Assembly (NCBI RefSeq): GCF_009671245.1 | Contig: NZ_VTFS01000001.1 | Span: 1,089,914 to 1,153,913, forward strand | Direction: 5' to 3' | Origin: Marinicella rhabdoformis | GTDB taxonomy: Bacteria > Pseudomonadota > Gammaproteobacteria > Xanthomonadales > Marinicellaceae | Length of the DNA: 64,000 nucleotides | In this document: positions 19,215 to 28,000 of the stretch, piece by piece | Layout of the letters: each line of letters starts with the position of its first letter | How positions within the stretch are numbered: the stretch's first letter is position 1 | The notes under the pieces: model-generated | Seen by the model: only the letters and a program-made list of their open reading frames with translations | Database searches by the model: none | Told to the model about the DNA's origin: nothing | Program-made: the position numbers and the translations under genes

Positions 19215-20171
19215 AACCACCCCCATTACCATCAAACGTCCACCGCTTTGCCGAATGTTTTGCCATTGGATTTGCGCACCAATCGCCACCAGTGCCATGC
19301 ACATCAAAACATCTGAAATCTGATCTAACACATCCAGTGCCCCTTGCGGTAATTCAAACCACAAACTGCATAAAGCGCACAACATAAAACCCCATATGAA
19401 AACTGGAATCAAAGCCAACCAAGGCAAATTTTGTTTGAGTGCCTCATTGTGATTTTTGTCGTGCCGATGTTGCCACCAAGCCAACAAAAACAAAACCGGT
19501 AACAACATCAAAATTCGCACCATTTTTACCCAAACAGCGGTTTGTGCTACGTCATCATTAACTGAAAAACCTGCAGCCACCACATGTGGCATTGACTGTA
19601 AGGTGTTACCAATCAACTGGCCCGCTGAAAAATCATCTGCTGGAAAATATTGAGCAATCAAAAAAGGTGTAACCAATATCCCTAATAACCCCAATAAATT
19701 GACCACAGTAACGACCATTGCGGTGTCTGCACGGTTGGATTGAATGATAGATTGTGTCGCCATCACAGCAGCAGAACCACAAATGCCATTTCCTGTCGCC
19801 ATCAAAAGGCGTTGCGAATGACTCAGCCGAAAAACTTTTGACAGCATCATAGCAATGACAAATGTGAACAACAAACCCAGAATCACCAAAATCAAAACCT
19901 GCCATCCTGAAGAAAACAGCGCTTGCCATGGCATTTGGAAACCCATTAATGCAATCGCCAATCCCAGCCCCTGACGTTCACCCCATGCAAAACCCGCCTC
20001 CCACAAGGGGCGATGCTTTGTCATTCGACCAACAGAGACACCAAAAGCAATACCAAAAAGCAAAGCCAATAATGCCCCGGAAATTCCCCATTGTGCACTG
20101 CAAAATTGCGCCAATAGGGCCAGCATCAGGGCCAAGACTAATCCGGGTATTTGTTTATAGCGGTGAATCAT
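19164..20171 (-). CDS. YeiH-type (UPF0324) putative anion exporter
   Basis: Integral membrane protein of 335 residues with about ten predicted TM helices. Recognisable UPF0324/YeiH features are the GLGLAIALMGFQMPW helix, the conserved GNGICGSAAVMA loop after a basic segment, and VVNLLGLLGILVTPFL. The family is often annotated as a putative sulfate exporter, but transport is weakly documented. The frame is open 96 nt further upstream, but the ATG at 20171 begins immediately before the first TM helix. It converges on the MOSC gene with a 51-nt coding overlap at their 3' ends and diverges from the DMT exporter gene. Confidence 0.85.
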   Translation of the reverse strand: MIHRYKQIPGLVLALMLALLAQFCSAQWGISGALLALLFGIAFGVSVGRMTKHRPLWEAGFAWGERQGLGLAIALMGFQMPWQALFSSGWQVLILVILGLLFTFVIAMMLSKVFRLSHSQRLLMATGNGICGSAAVMATQSIIQSNRADTAMVVTVVNLLGLLGILVTPFLIAQYFPADDFSAGQLIGNTLQSMPHVVAAGFSVNDDVAQTAVWVKMVRILMLLPVLFLLAWWQHRHDKNHNEALKQNLPWLALIPVFIWGFMLCALCSLWFELPQGALDVLDQISDVLMCMALVAIGAQIQWQNIRQSGGRLMVMGVVLFACQLVFSGVLVMYL

Positions 20172-20185
20172 TTGGGCATTGTACC

Positions 20186-20194
20186 TGATACAAT
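20186..20194 (+). promoter_or_regulatory. Extended -10 candidate for the DMT exporter gene
   Basis: TGATACAAT, an extended -10 (TGn before TACAAT), lies about 67 nt upstream of the ATG at 20261, inside the small palindrome GATAC-AAT-GTATC. No clear -35 is visible. Position in a divergent intergenic gap supports it. Confidence 0.35.
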
Positions 20195-20260
20195 GTATCC
20201 CACTCGATGAATTTATGGCATCAGACCAATGGTTCATCCTTCCAAATACAAAGGTCAACG

Positions 20261-21169
20261 ATGCCAAACAGTAACAAAACCCTAGCCAAAGCCATCATGA
20301 TGATGCTGATATCCGCCTTTGCTTTCAGCTTGATGACTGTGTTGATACGCTGGTCCGCACAAGCATTACATCCTTTCCAAATTGCCTTTTTCAGGAACTT
20401 ATTTGGACTCGTTTTTATGCTGCCATGGATCATCCAATATGGCATAAAAATATTTCAAACCGATAAACTGAGCATTTTTATCATTCGTGCCATTTTAGGT
20501 TTAATGTCTATGTTCAGTTACTTTTGGGCACTGACTGTTTTACCCCTTTCAAAAGCCGTATCACTCAGTTTTACTGTGCCGATATTTGTGACCCTAGGCG
20601 CTGCCCTGTTCCTCAAAGAAAAAGTAAACATCAGGCGGTGGTTGGCCATCATTTTCGGCTTTATCGGCACCTTGGTTATTTTAAGACCTAATTTGTATCA
20701 GGACATTTCTGGAGAAATGTTTGCATCACTGGTGGTGGTCTTGTCTTCAATCACCATGGCAGCCTCAGTACTGATCATCAAAAGCCTTTCCAAAACGGAA
20801 GCCCCACACACCATTGTTTTGTTCATGGTACTCCTGATGACACCCTTGTCATTGCCCGTTGCGATTCCTGTTTGGCAATGGCCTGATTGGCCGATTTGGC
20901 TGGCGGTGATTGCCGTTGGCTTTATGGGCAGCTTAGCCCATGTGATTTTCACGCATGCCATCAAGATGGCTGATGTCTCTATTGTGGTGCCTTTTGACTT
21001 TGCCAGACTACCTTTTGTCATCGTATTGGCTTGGTTTATGTTTGACCAAAGTGTTGATTACCTGACTGTACTTGGCGCCAGCATGGTCTTTGCATCAGGT
21101 GCTTATATTGCACACAGAGAGGCACAACTTAACAAGAAACGTGCCACAGCAGATAAAATCACCGGTTAA
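20261..21169 (+). CDS. EamA/DMT-family transporter
   Basis: Inner-membrane protein of 302 residues with ten predicted TM helices in two five-helix EamA repeats (about residues 8-138 and 150-285). Typical elements are FAFSLMTVLIRWSA in TM1, the SLSFTVPIFVTLGAALFLKEKV helix pair at the end of repeat one, and the matching FDFARLPFVIVLAWFMF in repeat two. Members export amino acids or small metabolites; the substrate cannot be read from sequence. An in-frame start at 20207 would add 18 polar residues, so the ATG at 20261 is preferred. Probably monocistronic, with a hairpin terminator at 21231-21255. Confidence 0.92.
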   Translation: MPNSNKTLAKAIMMMLISAFAFSLMTVLIRWSAQALHPFQIAFFRNLFGLVFMLPWIIQYGIKIFQTDKLSIFIIRAILGLMSMFSYFWALTVLPLSKAVSLSFTVPIFVTLGAALFLKEKVNIRRWLAIIFGFIGTLVILRPNLYQDISGEMFASLVVVLSSITMAASVLIIKSLSKTEAPHTIVLFMVLLMTPLSLPVAIPVWQWPDWPIWLAVIAVGFMGSLAHVIFTHAIKMADVSIVVPFDFARLPFVIVLAWFMFDQSVDYLTVLGASMVFASGAYIAHREAQLNKKRATADKITG

Positions 21170-21230
21170 AAAGCTTCTTAAAAAAATTTAAACCAATCGT
21201 TGGGTTTAATTGCACAACAATACAAATAAA

Positions 21231-21255
21231 AAGGACACGCTGTCGGCATGTCCTT
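21231..21255 (-). terminator. Bidirectional terminator between convergent genes
   Basis: Stem AAGGACA / TGTCCTT with an 11-nt loop. On the minus strand it is followed by TTTATTTG, so it mainly serves the FG-GAP protein gene that ends at 21276, and may also stop the DMT gene from the other side. Confidence 0.65.
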
Positions 21256-21275
21256 CTTAAATGTTAAAAGTTCAA

Positions 21276-23300
21276 TTACAAATCACCACAGTCCGTGCCT
21301 TTCAAGAAGGTCAAAGCCATTAAATTGAGCTCACCGGTTCCAAATCCACTGACACTCAAGTCATAATCACCCGTCGCTTGATCACATGCTGCCCAGGACA
21401 AATTCATAGAGCCCATATCTTGACTTCTGCCCTGTCCATCAAGAAAGTCCGCCCCGTCAAAAGAGACCAACTGCTCAATAGCTACACTTTGGTTCGTTAC
21501 ATTACCTGTCCCTGTCAAGAACATTTGATTGCCGTTGTTGTCATAAGTAAACCAAGACACTTGTGCTTTTTGTACACCAAGTTCTTCAAACAGGAACAAA
21601 CTGAACCCTTCACCAGATCGGCCAGGATTGTACCAAGAACCTGATACTCGACTGGGTAACGCTTTGTTTATAGAGTCACATTCATTACCCGGGGTTTCTG
21701 TCACTTTATTGATACTGGCTTCACCTGTACCAATACCAGTAAAGTCATAATTAAATACCGCATTTTTGCATGCACTGAAACTGACCATAGCCGTTCCCAA
21801 TACATGTGTCATCACTTGACTGCTGTCAAAACTTCCACCAAAGGTTGCGCCACTGGTTGAGAAAACTTGATCAAACATCATGGTATCCCCTTGATATGAA
21901 CCCACAGCAGTCACCCAAAGCATGTCACTTTGATGGTTGAACTGACCATACATGACCACACGATCATCAGGCAGCACCTCAAAACTGAGCTGTTGAGCAG
22001 TGGTTCCAACTGCATAAACACCAGACGACTTACTGTTAACAGCATAACTTCCACCACCTGAACCACCACCGGCTCTTGAGTAATGAGCCAACTCTGTTTC
22101 AGCGCCACCCAATGTCCCGCCACTGGTGTCATTGATGATTAAATCAGTTGCGTTAAAAATCAAATTTCCACCATGTTGATCATTGAGGCCGTTACTGAAT
22201 GCACCGGTAATCTTTTGGGTTTCCATATATTGACCGTTGCCATCTTTTTTAAATACATAGGCACCACCAATGCTAGGGTCAGTGCTTGTTGCACTGGTGG
22301 CTCCTACCACCATTTCGTCACCAAACAAACGCAATGCAATACCAAATTGATCATTGAACCTGGCATCACTGGCTTGAATAAATTGGGCTTCTTGCCATTG
22401 ACCACCAGATTGCTCAAAAATAGAAACGGAACCAGAACCACCTGCTTGAACTGCACCTACAGCCAATGTATCGCCAAGAATCTCGATTTGATTTCCTAAG
22501 TTTGAGTTTCTTGTATCTGTAATGGTTTGAACCAAACCCCAAGATCCACTGCCTTTTTCATAAACATAGACTTGACCTGGCGCAGTCAGGGTTTGTTCGC
22601 CCCAGGCACCTACCACGATTTGATCATTGCCATAATCAAAATCTTGACCATATAAATGAAAATTTTCTTCCAGTTTTTGGGTTTGGGCAAACCCTGATCC
22701 TGAATTTTCAAACACATAAACACCTGTGCTGGTAATAAAAGAAAATCCAAAAATGCTGTCATATTCATTGGCATGAGATAAAAGCACATCACCTTCTAAT
22801 ACCAACTGCATTCCCATACCTTTACCATTTCCCAGGTCATCTGCTTGTAACACTTCATCAAGCACCCAATTGCCATTATCAAAGTGTGTCATGAACACAG
22901 CTGAATCTGCATCAACACCAGCACCGGGCTGTCCCATTCCTCTTCTTGCACCTGCAGGCATACCAATGGCCAAGCGGCCTTCATCATATGCCAAGCTGAA
23001 TCCAAATCCGTCACCTTCGGTACAACTTCCTTGTAAACTTTCTGCCGTCATTCGGGAAATTTCTTCAAACTTACCGGATACTTTCATATATGTGATGACT
23101 TCACCACAACCACTTGGCTGAGCACCTGAAAGTGCGTCTTCAAAAACTTTAGGCCAACCCACAACCAGATAATCATCAAATAAGACCATGTCAGTCCCAT
23201 AATCCGATGAAACTGCACCATCGGGAGCCAAATCAGAAACCAACTCCCAATCTTGAGCCATTAATGGAAAACTTACTAACAACAGTAACAACACCTTCAT
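21276..23300 (-). CDS. Secreted FG-GAP repeat protein with C-terminal duplicated module
   Basis: Exported protein of 674 residues: a signal peptide (LLLLLVSFPLMAQ) followed by seven or so FG-GAP/integrin-alpha-like propeller repeats (about residues 20-400). Recurring pattern: FGFSLAYDEGRLAIG, LGNQIEILGDTLAVGA, FGIALRLFGDEMVVGA. After a GGG linker come two copies of a roughly 120-residue module. Each contains an SW-x-AC or SF-x-AC strand, then YD/NYD and a G-x-G-T-GE motif ending in a cysteine. The second copy carries SWYNPGRSGEGFSLFLFEE. The ATG at 23300 has an AGAGGA element at the right distance, unlike the one at 23306. Likely surface-located or released; binding partner unknown. Confidence 0.85.
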   Translation of the reverse strand: MKVLLLLLVSFPLMAQDWELVSDLAPDGAVSSDYGTDMVLFDDYLVVGWPKVFEDALSGAQPSGCGEVITYMKVSGKFEEISRMTAESLQGSCTEGDGFGFSLAYDEGRLAIGMPAGARRGMGQPGAGVDADSAVFMTHFDNGNWVLDEVLQADDLGNGKGMGMQLVLEGDVLLSHANEYDSIFGFSFITSTGVYVFENSGSGFAQTQKLEENFHLYGQDFDYGNDQIVVGAWGEQTLTAPGQVYVYEKGSGSWGLVQTITDTRNSNLGNQIEILGDTLAVGAVQAGGSGSVSIFEQSGGQWQEAQFIQASDARFNDQFGIALRLFGDEMVVGATSATSTDPSIGGAYVFKKDGNGQYMETQKITGAFSNGLNDQHGGNLIFNATDLIINDTSGGTLGGAETELAHYSRAGGGSGGGSYAVNSKSSGVYAVGTTAQQLSFEVLPDDRVVMYGQFNHQSDMLWVTAVGSYQGDTMMFDQVFSTSGATFGGSFDSSQVMTHVLGTAMVSFSACKNAVFNYDFTGIGTGEASINKVTETPGNECDSINKALPSRVSGSWYNPGRSGEGFSLFLFEELGVQKAQVSWFTYDNNGNQMFLTGTGNVTNQSVAIEQLVSFDGADFLDGQGRSQDMGSMNLSWAACDQATGDYDLSVSGFGTGELNLMALTFLKGTDCGDL

Positions 23301-23464
23301 ATTCATCCTCTTTTAAAAAACAATATATATTAATTCATTAAAATTAAAAGTACCATATTGTCATATTACAAACGCCATGTTTTTTTAAAATAATAACCAT
23401 TTTCAAAGACACACCACAGCTGTCATCAGTCTTCTACAAATCTCTGTCACTTTTAAGGTAAAAT

Positions 23465-24970
23465 ATGCCGCTATTTAATAATCTTGATGGAGATACCGTG
23501 TTAAAAGTCGCATTTAATGAGTTTTTAGGTAACAGCCCTAAATGGTTTAAAATGACCATTCTTGGGTTTTTAGTTGCCTGTTATCCCTTAAACTTAGTTC
23601 TAGGGCCCACAATAATGGGCTGGGCATTCATTGCCATGTTCATCATGACCTTGGCTTTGGCTTTAAAATGTTACCCACTGCAATCTGGTGGTTTATTGGC
23701 CCTTGCCATATTGGCCTTAGGCCTGACCACACCAGAAACCGTCTGGCATGAAATAAACCAAAACTTGGGTGTCATCATGTTGTTGGTATTCATGGTGAGT
23801 TTCATCTACTTCATGCAGCCTTTGTTGATTTTCCTTTTTGGTAAAATATTAATGAAAGTGCGCAACAAAGTGGTCTTGTCTTTGATGTTCTCTGTTGCTG
23901 CTGCTGTCTTGTCAGCTTTCTTGGATGCCTTGACTGTTATGGCGGTGTTGATCACCGTATTCGGTGCCTTGTATGGTGTGTATGAGAAAGTGCATTCAAC
24001 CATGAACATCGATTATGATGACAATGACATCAAAGACCGTCAGCAATTGGGTGGTGACACTTTGGCTGAGTTTCGTTCATTCATTCGTTCATTGATCATG
24101 CACGGTGCTGTAGGTACGGCTTTGGGTGGCGTATGTACACAAGTAGGCGAGCCACAAAACTTGTTGATCAGTGAAAAGATGGGCTGGGATTTCGTGACTT
24201 TTGCATCGCAAATGGCACATGTCACCGTTCCTGTTTTCTTTGCAGGATTGGCTACCTTAATCGTTTTGGAATTGACCGGAAAATTTGGCTTTGGCGCTAA
24301 ATTAGATGATGGCGTTCGTGCCATTTTAGAAAATTATTTGAAAGAACAAGACGAAAAGCGCACCGCCAAAGACAACTATTCATTAGTGGTTCAAGGCATT
24401 TGTGGTATTTTGCTGATCGTTGGTTTGTATTTACACTTTATGGAAGTGGGACTGGTTGGTCTTTCACTGTTAGTCGTCATCACCGCACTAACTGGAGTAA
24501 CTGAAGAGCATCGAATTGGTCATGCTTTTGAAGAATCACTGCCATTCGTCTCATTGCTTTGTATTTTCTTTGTTGTGGTTGGCATGATTCATGACTTACA
24601 TTTGTTCACGCCTGTGATTGAACAGGTTTTAGCAATGGATTTAAACCTACAGCCTCAAGCCTTCTTCTTAGCCAATGGCGTCTTATCTGCGATTTCTGAT
24701 AATGTGTTCGTAGCAACGGTATACATCAATGAAGTGCAACTGGCGTTTGAACAAGGTCGCATTTCACGTGAACATTTTGAAACATTGGCTGTGGCCATCA
24801 ACACAGGTACTAACTTACCTTCTGTAGCCACACCTAATGGTCAAGCGGCCTTCTTATTCTTATTGACCTCTGCATTGGCACCCGCTATTAAATTAGGGTA
24901 CATGCGCATGGTTTGGATGGCTTTGCCATACACCATTGTTTTGACAATTGTTGGCTTTATATTCCAATAA
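23465..24970 (+). CDS. nhaB: Sodium/proton antiporter NhaB
   Basis: Inner-membrane antiporter of 501 residues that expels sodium in exchange for protons, in keeping with a marine habitat. The N-terminus up to CYPLQSGGLLALA, the FLDALTVMAVLITVFGALYGVYEKV stretch (about residues 145-170) and the C-terminal NTGTNLPSVATPNGQAAFLF match NhaB closely, and the length is close to the E. coli protein (513). Two starts are plausible: the ATG at 23465 with AAGG upstream, and a GTG at 23498 with a GGAGA element, which would match the E. coli N-terminus better. The gene ends before a strong terminator. Confidence 0.95.
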   Translation: MPLFNNLDGDTVLKVAFNEFLGNSPKWFKMTILGFLVACYPLNLVLGPTIMGWAFIAMFIMTLALALKCYPLQSGGLLALAILALGLTTPETVWHEINQNLGVIMLLVFMVSFIYFMQPLLIFLFGKILMKVRNKVVLSLMFSVAAAVLSAFLDALTVMAVLITVFGALYGVYEKVHSTMNIDYDDNDIKDRQQLGGDTLAEFRSFIRSLIMHGAVGTALGGVCTQVGEPQNLLISEKMGWDFVTFASQMAHVTVPVFFAGLATLIVLELTGKFGFGAKLDDGVRAILENYLKEQDEKRTAKDNYSLVVQGICGILLIVGLYLHFMEVGLVGLSLLVVITALTGVTEEHRIGHAFEESLPFVSLLCIFFVVVGMIHDLHLFTPVIEQVLAMDLNLQPQAFFLANGVLSAISDNVFVATVYINEVQLAFEQGRISREHFETLAVAINTGTNLPSVATPNGQAAFLFLLTSALAPAIKLGYMRMVWMALPYTIVLTIVGFIFQ

Positions 24971-24993
24971 AGGTCGACCAAAGGTTTAAATAT

Positions 24994-25023
24994 AAGGCAG
25001 TCATTTATGACTGCCTTTTTTTG
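24994..25023 (+). terminator. Rho-independent terminator after nhaB
   Basis: Perfect 11-bp stem AAGGCAGTCAT / ATGACTGCCTT with a 2-nt central loop and a T-run, 24 nt after the nhaB stop. Confidence 0.9.
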
Positions 25024-25061
25024 TGCTAAAGTTTCTCTTTTCTATCATCAAAAAGAGAGTC

Positions 25062-28000
25062 ATGAACCAATCTATCAAAGCCTTGTTGGCATTGGGTGCT
25101 TTTGTTGGCACCAGTTGGTATATCGCCGATCAATCAACACCCACATCGGTAAAAAAAACAGCCAATATTTATAAAGAAACCAAAGAGTCAAAACGCTATG
25201 ACCAACCGGGTAAGGCCGCTGCATGGCTAGCCGCTCGGATGAAAACCGACAAAGGCACCAATCCCGCATTGGAAAACATCCGCATCAAGCAACAACTCAC
25301 TCAACAGCTCAAATCTAAAAAAGCATCGGCCGACATGCTGCCCTTGGCTTTCGAAGAAATTGGTCCTGGTATCTTTGGTGGTCGCATTCGCGCTTTTGCC
25401 ATTCACCCAGAACAAGAAGGTGTGTTATTGGCAGGCGGCGTTTCAGGCGGCATGTGGAAGTCAACAGACGACGGAAAATCCTGGCAAGCCAAAACCGACT
25501 TCCTACCTAACATCATGATCGGTAGCATGACCACAGACCCTGATAACCCCAACCGTGTGTTCGTAGGCACTGGTGAAGGTTTCTTTAATTTCGATTCTGC
25601 TCAAGGTGCCGGCATCTATGTCTCAGAAGACTTCGGTGAAACTTGGTCGGTATTAAGTGACACATTGAATGATAATTTTTATTACGTCAATCGCTTAGCC
25701 AGGGTTCCTGATTCTGATGTATTACTGGCTGCCACTAACAAAGGTATCTTTCGATCTGAGAACTTAGGACAAACTTGGTCAGAAGCCAGTGGTCACACAG
25801 CAGCAGGCAGGGGTTTTGTCGATTTGAAAACAAACCCCACTGATGGCAATCACATTCTGGCCGTGCATTATGGCAATCCCAATGATTCTTTAAAACTCAC
25901 CATCAACAGCCCGGCTAATATTGCTGGTAACTTCAATGCGGTACCAGCATCATTTGGTCCAGAGTTTTCATCAGCAGGTATCAATAACCAAGTTATTTTA
26001 ACAGATGATAACAGTGGTTTTACTGACGATGGCTGTCAATCAATCAGTAATAATATTTCTGGAAAAATTGCACTGATACAGCGCGGTACTTGTGATTTTA
26101 CAGAAAAAGTCAAAAATGCCCAGATTGCCGGTGCTTTGGCTGTTTTGGTTTTTCAAAACAATTTAGATGACCCATTCAGCATGGGTGGTGAAGATGACAC
26201 CATAACCATTCCTTCTGCAATGATCACTAAAGAAGTCGGTGACAACATTAAAGTCTCTAATACCACAGTAAATGCCAGCATTAAACCTGAATTATCAGAC
26301 CCCTTGGGGCGTTTTGTAATGGAATCAACCAACGGCGGTAACAGTTGGCAAATCTCAGATAACAACGGTTTACCAGCATTCAACTTAGGTCGCATGGAAC
26401 TCAACTTTGGTTCTGATGGTGTCATTTATGTGGCTGCTTCAAATGCAGATGATGCCACGTTGGGACTTTGGCGCTCACCAGGCAAAGGTCAGTTGTTCAC
26501 CAAAACCAATTCAAACACCAATTTTATCGAAAGACAAGGTTGGTATGATCTGGCGATTGGAGTCAACCCCAGTAACTCGAGCCATGTCATCATGGGTGCT
26601 GTTGACCAATATGTCACACATGACGGTGGTAATACCATCGGTATCAATACTTATTGGTCTCCTAATTTAGGCCAGTCTCCCCAGTATGTTCATGCCGACC
26701 ACCATGGTTATTTCTTTAGCCCACACAATGCCGAGCATATTTATGTCGTCAGTGACGGTGGCGTATCAAAATCTGAAAATGGCGGTGAGACGTATACCAG
26801 CCTCAATAATGGCCTGAATATTTCACAGTCTTACGGAATCGCTGTGAGTCCATCCGGAGACAAAGTAACTTCTGGTACTCAAGACAATGGCTCTCAAATG
26901 TATTATGGCAACAGCAGTGATTGGTTCGAGTGGCAAGGTGGCGATGGTGGCTACAGTGCTTGGGATCAGCAGGAAGGCAGGTATGTTTATGGCTCTTATG
27001 TTGAAGGACAAATGTATGGATCAGATAACCAAGGAATGTCAGCTCAAGCCATGGTATTACCTGATACAGACGGTGCATCCTTTATCCAACCTTTTGTTTT
27101 AGATGACAACAACGGCAACCGCATGATGGTCGGTACTGACAATGTTTTTTACACCAGCAACGCCCGTTCTTTACAAAACGCCACATGGACGGATGTCAGT
27201 GATAACCTTGACGGCTCTTCAGTTTCAGCATTGGCCTTCAACCCCAATAACAGCAGCCAAGCTTTTGTCGGTACCTCTAGAGGCAACATATACCGCATCG
27301 ATGGCTTGGGCTCTTCTAACACCGTCACCCAAATAACACCGGCTGTTGTAGCCGGCGTTTCGTTCAAGAAATCTCAAATAACGGACATTAAAGTTTCACC
27401 AAGTAACCGAGTTTACGCCACCTTAGGAGATTACAGACACCACAGGGTAATGTCTTCAGATGGTACCAACAACACCTGGGAATCTGAATCGGCAAACTTA
27501 CCTGACATGCCTTTGTACCAAATCGCCTTTGACCCCACTGATGCATCACGCATGTTCTTGGGCAGTGAATTGGGACTCTGGGTTTCTACCAATAACGGTT
27601 GGGAAAAGTATGATTATGGTGTGGCCTTCACTCGAGTCATTGATTTGGTGTGGCACGGTGAAGACACCTTGTTCGTTGGCACCCATGGTAGAGGTACTTT
27701 CAAAGCACACCGCAGCCCAGTCAATATGTCCCTAAATAAATTTGTTGCCAACAATTCAAGCTGTGATGACGATGCCTTCTTAGATGGCGGAGAATCCGGT
27801 ACAGTGCTTGTAGAAATCAGCAACAACTCAAACATCGATTTAACAGGCGTTCTGGCTTCTTGGAACAACCCTGTGGGTTTGACCTTTTCATCATCAAACA
27901 TGAACTTAGGCACATTGTCTGCCAACAGCAGCAGCATGTTACCCATACAATTGAACATGGACTCCAGCAACAGCTGTTTGTCTGATGTTGATTTAGATCT